Part shown: positions 43,262 to 52,363 of the stretch, in pieces
How positions within the stretch are numbered: position 1 is the stretch's first letter
Layout of the letters: every line of letters starts with the position of its first letter
NCBI GenBank assembly: GCA_964546815.1
Contig: CAZJLR010000004.1
Coordinates: 124,001 to 188,000, forward strand
Reading direction: 5' to 3'
DNA: 64,000 nucleotides
DNA from: JAIEPM01 sp964546815
Lineage (GTDB): Bacteria > Cyanobacteriota > Vampirovibrionia > Obscuribacterales > Obscuribacteraceae
Notes under the pieces: model-generated
What the model saw: only the letters and a program-made list of their open reading frames with translations
Told to the model about the DNA's origin: nothing
Database searches by the model: none
Translations under genes and position numbers: made by a program

Positions 43262-44881
43262 ATGCAAATCCACATCGGCATTATTGATTACGCCATTGTC
43301 TTAATCTACTTTGTATTTGTCATCGCTATCGGCTTCGTGCTGAAAAAGAAGATGTTGAGTAGCGAAGATTTCTTCTTGGCAGGACACAAAATTCCAAGCT
43401 GGGTTACGGGCATCGCGTTGATGTCGGCAAATTTAGGTGCACTTGAAGTGATGGGCATGGCTGCCAACGGTGCGCAATACGGCATCATGACAGCCCATTT
43501 TTTCTGGGTTGGCGGCATACCGGCAATGATTTTCCTTGCACTTTTTATGATGCCATTCTATTACGGTTCAAAAGTTCGCAGTGTGCCTGAGTATTTAAAG
43601 CTGCGCTTTAACGAGCCCACAAGAGCTTTGAACGCGGTGTCTTTTTCAATAATGACAGTACTTATGTCGGGCATTAATTTGTATGCCATGGCACTGGTAT
43701 TCAAACTATTGCTCAACTGGGATATGAACGCATCTATCCTTGTCGCAGCAGCTGTAGTGCTTGTGTACACGATGCTGGGCGGACTGGCGTCATCCATTTA
43801 CAATGAAGTGCTGCAGTTCTTCCTAATCGTGTTTGGACTGGTGCCAATTTCAATTTTAGGAATGATCAAATTCAATGGCTTTGCCGGGCTGAGCAAAGTC
43901 ATGCCAAACCCAGGTTTCATGCACCTCTGGGCCGATACCGGCAGTGCGGCAAATCCAATGGGAGTTGACTGGCTCGGTCTCATTTCAGGATTAGGATTTG
44001 TACTTTCGTTTGGTTATTGGTGCACCGACTTTCTGGTTATTCAAAGAGCGCTGGCTGCGGAAAGCTTGCCCGCAGCGCAAAGAACACCGTTGATCGCGGC
44101 TTTTCCGCAGGCTTTATTTCCGTTTGTCACAGTGCTGCCTGGCCTATTAGCAGTCGTAATGATCAAGGGCATTGGCTCTCCCACAGATGATGCATTGTCA
44201 TACAACATGGCGATGCCTCTATTGCTAGCGAAGCTCTATCCAAGCGGAATGTTAGGCGTCGGTCTAACGGCAATGCTTGCAAGTTTTATGTCCGGCATGG
44301 CAGGTAATGTCACAGCATTCAACACTGTTTGGACATATGATCTGTATCAAAGCTACATTGCCAAAGACAAAAGCGACCAGCACTATTTGTGGATGGGAAG
44401 GGTTGCCACAGCCGGCGGTATTATCATCAGCATTGGAACTGCTTATCTTGTGATGAGATTTCGCAGCATAATGGACTACATGCAGTTGATATTTTCGTTT
44501 TTCAATGCGCCACTTTTTGCTACATTTTTGCTTGGTATGTTTTGGAAGCGCACATCGCCATGGGGCGCTTTCTGGGGGCTGCTTCTCGGCATTGTCGGAG
44601 CGGTTGTGCATTACGTTTTTACAATCAATCATACGATCAGCTACAACTCTGAAATGGCCGGCAATTTCTGGAGAGCAACTATTGCATGGTGCATTTGTTT
44701 TGTTGCAACCATCTCCATAACGATGTTTACCGCAGCAAAGCCAGAAAAAGATTTATGGGGACTATGCTGGGGGCTTACAGACCCTGTGCCAGCGGCAAAA
44801 CTTAGCTGGCATAAGCGTCCCGAAATTTTGGCTGTTATAGTCTCAATCTTGACGATAGTTTTGAACTTAGCTTTCTGGTAA
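43262..44881 (+). CDS. Sodium:solute symporter (SSS/SGLT family)
   Basis: A 539-residue, 13-14-helix transporter. The N-terminal SEDFFLAGHKIPSWVTGIAL and LGALEVMGMAANGAQYGI segments, VYTMLGGLASSIYNEVLQFF (helix five-six signature) and LTAMLASFMSGMAGNVTAFN are diagnostic of the solute:sodium symporter family in its SGLT branch, which takes up sugars and related solutes with Na+. The downstream convergent genes encode glucosamine-6-phosphate deaminase and a ROK sugar kinase, so an amino sugar or hexose is the likely cargo (context inference). A small membrane protein starts seven bases after the stop. A dyad ACTCA-TTC-TGAGT lies about 100 bases upstream. Confidence 0.9.
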   Translation: MQIHIGIIDYAIVLIYFVFVIAIGFVLKKKMLSSEDFFLAGHKIPSWVTGIALMSANLGALEVMGMAANGAQYGIMTAHFFWVGGIPAMIFLALFMMPFYYGSKVRSVPEYLKLRFNEPTRALNAVSFSIMTVLMSGINLYAMALVFKLLLNWDMNASILVAAAVVLVYTMLGGLASSIYNEVLQFFLIVFGLVPISILGMIKFNGFAGLSKVMPNPGFMHLWADTGSAANPMGVDWLGLISGLGFVLSFGYWCTDFLVIQRALAAESLPAAQRTPLIAAFPQALFPFVTVLPGLLAVVMIKGIGSPTDDALSYNMAMPLLLAKLYPSGMLGVGLTAMLASFMSGMAGNVTAFNTVWTYDLYQSYIAKDKSDQHYLWMGRVATAGGIIISIGTAYLVMRFRSIMDYMQLIFSFFNAPLFATFLLGMFWKRTSPWGAFWGLLLGIVGAVVHYVFTINHTISYNSEMAGNFWRATIAWCICFVATISITMFTAAKPEKDLWGLCWGLTDPVPAAKLSWHKRPEILAVIVSILTIVLNLAFW

Positions 44882-44887
44882 TAAACA

Positions 44888-45145
44888 ATGCTCGATATTT
44901 GCAAACCAATCGGCTACTTGTTTTTGATCATCGGGTCTATCCTGATTATCTACGCCCTTGTAGACCCGCAAATAAGCACGTTAGAAATAGTGGGAGACGT
45001 GCCAAAGTCAATTACCTTTAACTTGAACCTTCCATGCGGCATATCTATGCTGCTGTTTTCTATGTTGATGCTCTGGCTTGCCTATGGAAACAAGACCGCG
45101 CCCGGCACAAATGATCAAAGCAACTCTATATCAGAGAATAAATGA
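44888..45145 (+). CDS. Small two-helix membrane protein, probable symporter partner
   Basis: An 85-residue protein with two helices (IGYLFLIIGSILIIYALV and CGISMLLFSMLMLWLAYG) and a polar tail. It begins six bases after the symporter stop and must be co-transcribed. Some SSS transporters have small accessory membrane proteins, but this one matches no family I know. Its last 31 bases overlap the convergent deaminase gene. Confidence 0.7.
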   Translation: MLDICKPIGYLFLIIGSILIIYALVDPQISTLEIVGDVPKSITFNLNLPCGISMLLFSMLMLWLAYGNKTAPGTNDQSNSISENK

Positions 45146-45825
45146 ACATTTGGATGAAGCCATAAAAATGACGCAGGAAATTCGGTGTCCATCTTTTTGT
45201 CCAGCAATCGTTTTAACTGCCCCCTTTTGTGCTCGCCGCTCACGAGCAATATAATCATTTTTGATTGGAGCAAATTTGCCATTCCTAAAGTGTAACCAAA
45301 GCTTGGCTTACTTTCGGCCGATTGGATCATCGGGTGCTGCTGTGTCTGGTCTGTGAGTTTGGCCACATGAATGCCAGGTTGCAGATATGAGGCAGGTTCG
45401 TTAAAACCCAAATGCCCGTTAATTCCGAGCCCTAGAACAGAAAGGTCAATGGGACCTTTTTCCTGCAAAGCAGCCTCGACACGATCACATTCAGCAGTCT
45501 TATCGGGCGCATCTGCTTTAAATGCAATATAGTTTTCTGTTTTAATTTTCAATGGCTTCAATAGAAATTTTTGAATGTAGAACTCACAACTAGCCGGGTG
45601 ATCATCTGGCAATGAGCCCCACTCATCGAGTTTAACTATTCGAGCTTGTTGAAATGGATTGCGCTGCTCATCAACAGAATCTGCAAGCAACTCATAGCAC
45701 CTTGTTGGAGTAGAACCTGTAGCTATACAAATCAAAGACTCTGGGTTTTCTTTTACTGTGGCTATAATTCGCAGAGCTGCGGCTTTGCTTAGTGATTCAT
45801 GGTCTCTAAAATGATGTTGTTGCAC
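45115..45825 (-). CDS. nagB: Glucosamine-6-phosphate deaminase
   Basis: NagB converts glucosamine 6-phosphate to fructose 6-phosphate and ammonia. The 236-residue protein shows the phosphate loop IATGSTPTRCYELL, the strand KLDEWGSLP, and the catalytic GLGINGHLGFNEPAS (His and Glu of the active site). The start is taken as GTG 45825, with AGGAA seven bases upstream and 10 bases after the ROK kinase stop; the longer frame to 45891 lies inside the kinase gene. In NagB proteins the N-terminus normally begins just before the EALS-like helix, and here DHESLSKAAALRI follows. Likely an operon with the kinase. Confidence 0.92.
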   Translation of the reverse strand: MQQHHFRDHESLSKAAALRIIATVKENPESLICIATGSTPTRCYELLADSVDEQRNPFQQARIVKLDEWGSLPDDHPASCEFYIQKFLLKPLKIKTENYIAFKADAPDKTAECDRVEAALQEKGPIDLSVLGLGINGHLGFNEPASYLQPGIHVAKLTDQTQQHPMIQSAESKPSFGYTLGMANLLQSKMIILLVSGEHKRGQLKRLLDKKMDTEFPASFLWLHPNVHLFSDIELL

Positions 45826-45835
45826 GCTATGTTTC

Positions 45836-46741
45836 CTATTTGCTTTCCATGATCGCATTTCGGGCCGCGCCCAGAGCGCCGGCCCATTCACCCAGTGACG
45901 CTGGAATTATTTTTACGGACTCACCACTTGGACGCCATTCGATTTTATCAAGATATTCTTCGAGTGGTTTAAATAACGCATCTCCTGCTTTAGCTATGCC
46001 TCCTCCAATCAAGACTATTTCAGGATCAACTACATTTATCAACGAGGCTACGCCGCAAGCAAGTTGATACACAGATCTACGCCAAACTTTCAAGGCAAAT
46101 TCATCTCCGCCATTCGCAGCTTCAACAAGCTCTTTTGTTGAACTAAATTTGGAGTCGCAGCGCTGCTTGACCGTACATTCACCAATCGAATTTTCAAGAC
46201 TGCCAGGCATACCAGAAACGTCGCAGGGCAAATCAACATTCAGCGAAATATGTCCAAGGTTTCCAGCCCTTCCGATGTGACCCTTCAAAAGTTTCCCATC
46301 AGCATAAATAGCGCCACCAACACCGGTTCCTAAAGTAAGCATAATCACGTTCTGGCAGCCGGCAGCAGAGCCTATCCAAACTTCGCCAAGTAAAGCAGCT
46401 TTGGCATCATCTAATACATAAACATTTTCGCCAAGATAGCTAGACCAATCAAATCCTTCAAGTCCAAACAAACGACCGGGCATAAAAGCAATTCTTTTGC
46501 CATCATCGGATGCTAAGCCAGGTGCACACAATCCTAAAACGGAAGGTACAGACTCAAGCTCTGATTTCAGCGTCGCGATCAAATTCTTTATTTCAGTGGC
46601 CCACAATGGAGTCTTAGAAGATGAGCCGTTGGGCTCGTCCTTTGTTTCAGCAGTACATTTATGAAGTATCTCCCCCGAGTCTGCCACCGCGACAGCCTTA
46701 ATGTTAGTACCACCAAGGTCAACTCCAATTGCATACTTCAT
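45836..46741 (-). CDS. ROK-family sugar kinase without the zinc motif
   Basis: A 301-residue ROK kinase. The ATP phosphate motif is AIGVDLGGTNIKAVAVAD, followed by GLCAPGLASDDGKR, the active-site YVLDDAKAALLGE (Asn-Asp usually; here Asp-Asp) and LTLGTGVGGAIYADGKLLKG. The usual zinc-binding CxCGxxGCxE is replaced by DVSGMPGSLE, which removes all three cysteines while keeping the loop. ROK enzymes phosphorylate glucose, GlcNAc or related sugars; the nagB neighbour makes a hexosamine or glucose plausible. ATG 46741 is preferred over a TTG at 46753 because it begins directly at the first strand. Confidence 0.88.
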   Translation of the reverse strand: MKYAIGVDLGGTNIKAVAVADSGEILHKCTAETKDEPNGSSSKTPLWATEIKNLIATLKSELESVPSVLGLCAPGLASDDGKRIAFMPGRLFGLEGFDWSSYLGENVYVLDDAKAALLGEVWIGSAAGCQNVIMLTLGTGVGGAIYADGKLLKGHIGRAGNLGHISLNVDLPCDVSGMPGSLENSIGECTVKQRCDSKFSSTKELVEAANGGDEFALKVWRRSVYQLACGVASLINVVDPEIVLIGGGIAKAGDALFKPLEEYLDKIEWRPSGESVKIIPASLGEWAGALGAARNAIMESK

Positions 46742-46976
46742 CTGAAAAACCAAGCCCCAGCGTTGTCAGGCGAATCAAGCAGTCCGCCCACGATGAATAT
46801 TGTAGCGGGCGATTCGACAAAGCGATATCTATCTGGCAACAGTCAAATCAAAAGCTGCTATTTCTTTTTATCTAGTTTAAGCAACGAAGTGAAATCAGCA
46901 AAGAATCACAGGTGAATATTGACTGTTTTGACTGCGTGTAAATGCAGCCGATTTGATCGAAGAAATATGGCAATTT

Positions 46977-47954
46977 TCAGGTGACTACCAGCCCTTCGGT
47001 ATCTACTTCAAGCGCTTGAATATGACAAGGTTCTTTGCGCGAATTAGACCAATCGCGGAGTCGTTCTATCACAGCATCTTTATGTTCAACGTCTACCACG
47101 CTGACGATAGCAGGTCCATTGCCGCTCAGAACAGTGCCCAGCACTTCTGAATTTTGCAACAGTTTTCTCAACTCAGCCAATTCAGGCACGAGCTTGCTCT
47201 TAAATGGCTCGTGAATTCGATCACGCAGGGCGGCTCTCATTGCATCATCGTCGCCAGCTGCTACAGCCTCTATCAAGAGAGCCATTCGTTGAACGTTCAT
47301 GACTGCGTCTTTGTGACTGATACTGGCTGGAAGTGTCGCACGCCCTTTCTTGGATGACACCTTATATTTTGGAATTACAGCTAGCAAGCCCCATTTGTCC
47401 GGCCACAAGAGAGTACGCGGCAAAAACTCTGATGGAGAAATATTGGGAGCACACATAGCGAAGCCGCCGAACACAGCTGCACATGCACTTTCGGCGTGCC
47501 CCTCAAAGTTAGCGGTTTGCTCAAAAATCGCACCTTTTTCCAGTCGCATACCGCTAAGTGCCATAGCAGTAGTGATACCGGCAGCAGTGGCAGCTGCACT
47601 TGCGCCCAAACCTGCCGAAACTGGAATATCAGTATCAATGGTAACGCTTAAACAAGACAAGAAGCCCGGATCTTGAGGCCAGTGCTGCTCAATAACTCTG
47701 GCAATCAAATTTGTACCATCTGTCGGAAGCTGGCTGGCAATTTCACCATGGGTAAGAATTTCGATGCCTCTGGACTTACGAGGCGCTTGCACTCTCACAG
47801 TCAGCCGAAGATACATTTTTACCGCTAAAGCAACCGTTTCAAAGCCTGGTCCAAAATTTGCAACGCATGCAGGCACACGAATTGTCACGCCGGGTTTGCT
47901 ATCGGCAGAATCTTGCTCGCCGCCTACAGCTAGCGGTTCATCATCGTTATCCAC
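46977..47954 (-). CDS. thrB: Homoserine kinase
   Basis: ThrB phosphorylates L-homoserine with ATP for threonine synthesis. The 325-residue GHMP kinase has IRVPACVANFGPGFETVALA (N-terminal substrate motif), the ATP loop IPVSAGLGASAAATAAGIT, EGHAESACAAVFGGF and the C-terminal GTVLSGNGPAIVSVV. It starts at GTG 47954, seven bases after AAGGATT. The first 20 residues are acidic and not conserved. No other threonine-pathway gene is next to it. Confidence 0.93.
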   Translation of the reverse strand: MDNDDEPLAVGGEQDSADSKPGVTIRVPACVANFGPGFETVALAVKMYLRLTVRVQAPRKSRGIEILTHGEIASQLPTDGTNLIARVIEQHWPQDPGFLSCLSVTIDTDIPVSAGLGASAAATAAGITTAMALSGMRLEKGAIFEQTANFEGHAESACAAVFGGFAMCAPNISPSEFLPRTLLWPDKWGLLAVIPKYKVSSKKGRATLPASISHKDAVMNVQRMALLIEAVAAGDDDAMRAALRDRIHEPFKSKLVPELAELRKLLQNSEVLGTVLSGNGPAIVSVVDVEHKDAVIERLRDWSNSRKEPCHIQALEVDTEGLVVT

Positions 47955-48045
47955 GGGTCAATCCTTTTTGTTAATTGTCGAGACAAGCAAGACAAAAAGT
48001 ATATCGCAGAGCAAAAGTAGTTGCAGTTCGACTATAGAATGAAAA

Positions 48046-49257
48046 TCACTTCGCCTGAAGCTTTCTTTTTAGAGCAGCGTAGGCTGGTCGAGCCTTTCTG
48101 ATCTGGTATTTCGAGTTGGAAACATACAAGCCCATTGACTGAAATCCGTCATCATTGTAATCATCAAGCAAACTCGCCCAGAAAATTTTCCTGCGCCTAT
48201 CATTTTGCACCAACCTGCCAAACATATCTTCAACGATTCGGGCCTGTCCTTCGGCTCCCTTGTAGAGAGGGTCAGGCTGCAATCGCGAGTTGGCCGGATA
48301 ATCAAATTCAGTAAACCAAACTGGATATTGCCCCATTTGAAGTTCGCCCATCAACTTATCGATATGGCTCCTGCAAGAATCAAGATAGTTTGCCACACAA
48401 TTCGCGCCTCTAAATCCGCGTTCGTCTGCTTCACCGGCATAGACATGAAAGTTGGCGATATCAAAAGTGACCTGGCCCCTCTTGCGCATCTCAGACAGCA
48501 GCGACCTGAAATACTTTAGTTGTTTGTCGAGGGGTCCGCCAAGTCCGCCCAGTACAACTTGTGCGTCACTGTCAATTGCTTTGATGGACTGATAGGCAAG
48601 TCCCAAATAAGTTGCATAATCTTTCATAGAACCGTGCCACATATATTCGAGGTTGGGCTCATTTCGAACTTCCCAATATCGTATTTTTCCTTTGTAGCGC
48701 TGCACTAGCTGTCTTACAAACTTAGCGTAATGACCATCGTTTTTTCCAAGATCTTTTGGTACACCATTCCATTCTTTGTTTCGGCTGTCCCATGGCGCTG
48801 TGTTACCCAAGATCCAGACGATCTGGACATGGTGTCGAGCAGCGCAATCAACTACATGATCCGCTGGAGCCCATTCCCAATGTGCGGGCTTAGGCTGGAT
48901 CAATTCCCAGGGAATACCGACTCTGCACCACTTCACACCGGCTTTTTCGAGCAAGTCAAATTGCTTGTCGATTTCAGCACGCCGTGTTCCCCATACATGA
49001 TGCGGCATTTTTTCAAGCATATTATCCAACTGAAGCATTACACCTAACTGTTCATCCGGATAGAGCTCAATCGAATTGGCATCGGGACTGCGCAACTTCA
49101 ACTTGGGCTCACTATGCTTCAATTTCTGTCCGACCGCAGTCAATCCGCTTGCAAAGACGCCTGTCAACAGAAGCAGGCAGAGGAAGATACCAGACCTGAG
49201 GCGCAGAGATTTCAACAGTGCCTTGCGAATGTTGGAAAGGTGTTGTGCAGTTAGCAT
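48046..49257 (-). CDS. Membrane-anchored glycoside hydrolase, clan A
   Basis: An N-terminal hydrophobic segment (LRSGIFLCLLLLTGVFASGL) acts as signal or anchor. The (beta/alpha)8 barrel of GH39/GH5 style follows: CRVGIPWELIQPKPAHWEW, the acid/base Glu in YWEVRNEPNLEYMW (about residue 200), FDIANFHVYAGE, and the nucleophile Glu in PVWFTEFDYPAN (about residue 317). The end has IFWASLLDDYNDDGF and RPAYAALKRKL, as in xylosidase-like members. Substrate is unknown. Start at ATG 49257 (or a TTG at 49284), without a clear ribosome site. The protein would act outside the cytoplasm. Confidence 0.83.
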   Translation of the reverse strand: MLTAQHLSNIRKALLKSLRLRSGIFLCLLLLTGVFASGLTAVGQKLKHSEPKLKLRSPDANSIELYPDEQLGVMLQLDNMLEKMPHHVWGTRRAEIDKQFDLLEKAGVKWCRVGIPWELIQPKPAHWEWAPADHVVDCAARHHVQIVWILGNTAPWDSRNKEWNGVPKDLGKNDGHYAKFVRQLVQRYKGKIRYWEVRNEPNLEYMWHGSMKDYATYLGLAYQSIKAIDSDAQVVLGGLGGPLDKQLKYFRSLLSEMRKRGQVTFDIANFHVYAGEADERGFRGANCVANYLDSCRSHIDKLMGELQMGQYPVWFTEFDYPANSRLQPDPLYKGAEGQARIVEDMFGRLVQNDRRRKIFWASLLDDYNDDGFQSMGLYVSNSKYQIRKARPAYAALKRKLQAK

Positions 49258-49386
49258 AAGCAGGTTGTAATCAGTTAGTGACAAGCGCCAGAAATCATCC
49301 TAAAGGATGACTGAAAATCGACCCTCAGGATCATACTCGACAAAGTTGATGGACTCATAATTAACAATGGCTACACAGGTGCAAAA

Positions 49387-49734
49387 ATGGACAGTTTCCG
49401 GAGAATTTCCTCCGACCAACTCAGAGAGAAGCAAAAGCGCGGCGAGGACACTATCGTTCTCGACCTCAGAACGCCCGAAGATTTCGAAAAAGAACATCTT
49501 GCCGGGTCGACTAACGTGCCTCTTGAATCACTTACTCCGGAAGTCGTGCAACAACTTATTGAACAACATTCCAAGAGTCCATTCTTCCTTATGTGCTCGA
49601 CTGGAAAGCGAGCCTATAAGGCAGCTGAAATCTTTTATGATAGCGGACACTTTGATGTAATAGTTATCGCTGGTGGATTATTAGCCTGGCGAGTACTGGG
49701 ATTCCCACTTCAGGGAAAAAATCGCACACGCTAA
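49387..49734 (+). CDS. Single-domain rhodanese-like protein
   Basis: A 115-residue rhodanese fold with TIVLDLRTPEDFEKEHLAGS at the N-terminal side and the active-site loop MCSTGKRAYKA, where Cys would carry the persulfide. Single-domain rhodaneses transfer sulfur or act as sulfur carriers. It is soluble and cytoplasmic. AGGTG precedes the ATG. It lies between the glycoside hydrolase and a universal stress protein, convergent with the latter. Confidence 0.9.
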   Translation: MDSFRRISSDQLREKQKRGEDTIVLDLRTPEDFEKEHLAGSTNVPLESLTPEVVQQLIEQHSKSPFFLMCSTGKRAYKAAEIFYDSGHFDVIVIAGGLLAWRVLGFPLQGKNRTR

Positions 49735-49757
49735 TTTTGCAAATTTAGCCATTGAGA

Positions 49758-50210
49758 TTATGTAGCACTGGCCACTTTCGCTTTTCTCTTTTCTTCCTCC
49801 AGCTTATTTCTCAATTTGATTACTTCAACTGAGCAAGGTGCATCGTTAACAACAGCAGCTGCAACGCTGCCAATAGATGACTTGCGAATTCCAGTGTCAC
49901 CGTGAGAACCAATCAAAACAAGGTCTGCATTCCACTCAGCAGCAAACTCATTGATTTTTTGATGAGCGGAACCTTCAATTACTTCACCTTTCAGCATGTG
50001 ACCTTTCAATCGAGTCATCAGTAAATTGACACGCTGATTTAGAATCTGAGCAGCCTGACTCAAATTTTGCTGGTCATAATCCCATCGTCCGGTAGATTCA
50101 ACTGCAGTAACAAGCCTGAACTCGGTGTCACCGGGCCAGGGACGATGAGCAATCTCGTTTAGTATCTCATCGGCATAGATAGAACTGTCCATACAAACAA
50201 GTACTTTCAT
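49758..50210 (-). CDS. Universal stress protein (UspA family)
   Basis: The ATG at 50210 has AGAGAGG eight bases upstream and begins KVLVCMDSSIYADEIL, the normal UspA opening; the longer frame to 50300 is not conserved. The 150-residue single domain ends in LVLIGSHGDTGIRKSSIGSV, the ATP-loop region (G-2x-G then G-S), and a final strand APCSVEVIKL. Universal stress proteins bind ATP or signal in stress survival. It is the first of three Usp genes in about five kilobases. Confidence 0.88.
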   Translation of the reverse strand: MKVLVCMDSSIYADEILNEIAHRPWPGDTEFRLVTAVESTGRWDYDQQNLSQAAQILNQRVNLLMTRLKGHMLKGEVIEGSAHQKINEFAAEWNADLVLIGSHGDTGIRKSSIGSVAAAVVNDAPCSVEVIKLRNKLEEEKRKAKVASAT

Positions 50211-50435
50211 CGCTCGCGCCTCTCTAGGTCTATTAGTATCCAGCATATGCGCAGCGCGCGCAGAGCACATCGCTCCCAAGACTGAAGTTTCCAAAAACAT
50301 CCCAATAAGGTGAGGGCAGAATCACCCGAACAGGAGCGAGATGCTCACTCGCGCGGACGATGAACAAATGTTCAATTTGCACGACTATTACAGAGTCAAA
50401 CAAAACAAGCCAGTCGGCGCAAAGAGAAGAAAACA

Positions 50436-51203
50436 ATGAAGATGCCAACACTCATACTAAGCAAAAGAGCAAAGACACAACTACTTTGCGCAACAGGCAT
50501 TTCATTGATAGTTTTTTGCACATGCCCAACACTCTCTTTGCCTTTAGGTGGATTATTGGTTGTGCCCCCGACCCAAACTACTACGATGCCGCCTCCCACC
50601 AGAGTGCAAAATTATATAAGTCAATGGATAGTAATTCCACATTGGCTGGCAGGCGAATGGCAAGGCGATGAAGAAACAATTTTGTATTCGTTCAATCACA
50701 AAACTCAAAGTTATTTACCGGGTTGTCCTCAAGTCATCAAACTGAACAGAGTCAGCAAGATTGGCACGCAAAAGGATAGCACTGGTGTCATATGGCACGC
50801 AGGCGCGCCATACACAAAACTCATCGACACCCCAGCATACAACGAGTATCACACAATAGAAGATGTCGTACAGCTTGATTCTTCAGAAAGCACAGCGATA
50901 ATGATTTCGCTTGATCACGTAAGCAAATATAGCAAGTTAGATAGCCAGCGTTTAGACGAGTTCAAAGAAGCTACGACTACAACGTATATTCGTATGAATG
51001 ACGATCAAATTTTAGTGAAGTACGATATAAGCGATTTCGGACTAGACAACAGCAGGCGTTATACCAGCCAGGCTTACTGCATACAGCACCGAGTCTGCCC
51101 TTTCAGGCGCCTTGACTTTGACAGTCGAGGCAATTTGAAACTCATGTTTAGACGTTTCTTGATGGAAAATGGACAAGAAAGACTGATACCACGAGAACCA
51201 TAA
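50436..51203 (+). CDS. Secreted hypothetical protein
   Basis: A 255-residue protein. The signal segment (TQLLCATGISLIVFCTCPTL) is followed by a Pro/Thr-rich link (VVPPTQTTTMPPPTRVQNYI) and a domain starting PHWLAGEWQGDEETILYSFN, with a beta-rich body (YNEYHTIEDVVQLDSSESTA, TTTYIRMNDDQILVKYDISD) ending FRRFLMENGQERLIPREP. The WLAGEWQ...S opening is like lipocalin-type domains, a guess only. It sits between two Usp-cluster genes on the opposite strand. Confidence 0.68.
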   Translation: MKMPTLILSKRAKTQLLCATGISLIVFCTCPTLSLPLGGLLVVPPTQTTTMPPPTRVQNYISQWIVIPHWLAGEWQGDEETILYSFNHKTQSYLPGCPQVIKLNRVSKIGTQKDSTGVIWHAGAPYTKLIDTPAYNEYHTIEDVVQLDSSESTAIMISLDHVSKYSKLDSQRLDEFKEATTTTYIRMNDDQILVKYDISDFGLDNSRRYTSQAYCIQHRVCPFRRLDFDSRGNLKLMFRRFLMENGQERLIPREP

Positions 51204-51229
51204 ACAGCATTCCAAAATCTAGAACATAA

Positions 51230-52333
51230 TCAGTGAATCAAACTCAATAATATCTCGATCAAAATCAACACAATAATAACCAATTCAAGAAACTCGCTGC
51301 TTGCATGCTGAGCCTGGTCTGTGGCAAATCGGTATACTTCTCCTACGCTCTCAAGTTTGCTTTCTACTTGATGCTGCCAATCAGAAAGACCCAAACGAGA
51401 AGTAATGCCTCTATATACACGCACATAATAGGCATCACCAATAATTTTGAGCGCGTTAGACGCACGGTCAGAAAGCTCTCTTATGTCTACAAGTAGACTG
51501 CGTAAGAGCTCGGTGCGCTGGGCGCTGTCTTTCCGCCCAAAGAAAGCGTGAGGTTGGCGCCGAGTCAAATTCCATCCGTAAATTTCGTCTAGTTTCGAAT
51601 CAAGGCGAAGATCATATGATCTAAATTCAACGAGTTGTGTATTGGCAAATTCGAGAATACTCTCGACCGCCTCAGCGCCATCTTCATTGTCCATAACAAT
51701 TGATGCGTCCCACTGGACTATTACTAAGTCGCTATCAAAATAACTAAAATGAATGCGTAATGCTTCGTCTTGCTCAAGTCGACTCAGGGGTTTCGATTCA
51801 CCAAGCAATAATGACGCCAACTCAGATCTATATTCATTTAAAAGTACAGTGGACTCAACTTGTGGCTGCAATTTGCACAACTCGAAAATGAAATAGTCTT
51901 CCACAAGAGGAGCATGTGGCTTGTTTATCGCAGCAGAAATTAGCTGTGTAAGCTCTTTTAAAATTACCGCAGCACTTTCCGTTAGCTCCTCAGACTGCCT
52001 CAGAAGCCGGCTAGTCCTGGCAAACTCAGCCCAAGCTCCAGAAAAGGAAAAGGACAAACGGATGCTCACAATGCCGTAATCATAGAGTTTAATTGCTACG
52101 CTTGCCTGAAGTCCCTCAACAGTGACAGAATTCCAGCTTGCCACCAGGGGAGGTACTGAAAATTCAATACTGCTAGGTGAAGCTTCGGCTCTCAATGACA
52201 GCTTTTTCTGCTTAAACTTGTCGCCTTCGAGCTCTTTTAGCCTTTCGATGTTTATAGTATCGGAAATATCGTAGATAAAATACGCGTGAAAAACGGCTTT
52301 TTCGATCACTAACGCAGTGGTTGTGCTTGGCAT
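51230..52333 (-). CDS. DUF155 (RMD1/YagE-like) protein
   Basis: A 367-residue protein with a soluble N-terminal and central part and one hydrophobic helix at the end (SEFLELVIIVLILIEILL). The C-terminal LEVIIxLIxxEIL-like helix preceded by YRGITSRLGLSDWQHQVESK and a long helix pair is the pattern of the DUF155 family, which includes yeast RMD1 and mitochondrial RMND1. Family function is unclear, membrane-associated. ATG 52333 has AGGAT upstream. It starts 30 bases after the kinase stop and is presumably in its operon. Confidence 0.6.
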   Translation of the reverse strand: MPSTTTALVIEKAVFHAYFIYDISDTINIERLKELEGDKFKQKKLSLRAEASPSSIEFSVPPLVASWNSVTVEGLQASVAIKLYDYGIVSIRLSFSFSGAWAEFARTSRLLRQSEELTESAAVILKELTQLISAAINKPHAPLVEDYFIFELCKLQPQVESTVLLNEYRSELASLLLGESKPLSRLEQDEALRIHFSYFDSDLVIVQWDASIVMDNEDGAEAVESILEFANTQLVEFRSYDLRLDSKLDEIYGWNLTRRQPHAFFGRKDSAQRTELLRSLLVDIRELSDRASNALKIIGDAYYVRVYRGITSRLGLSDWQHQVESKLESVGEVYRFATDQAQHASSEFLELVIIVLILIEILLSLIH

Positions 52334-52363
52334 GGCTCATCCTGGGAAATAATCAGTTTAGCA

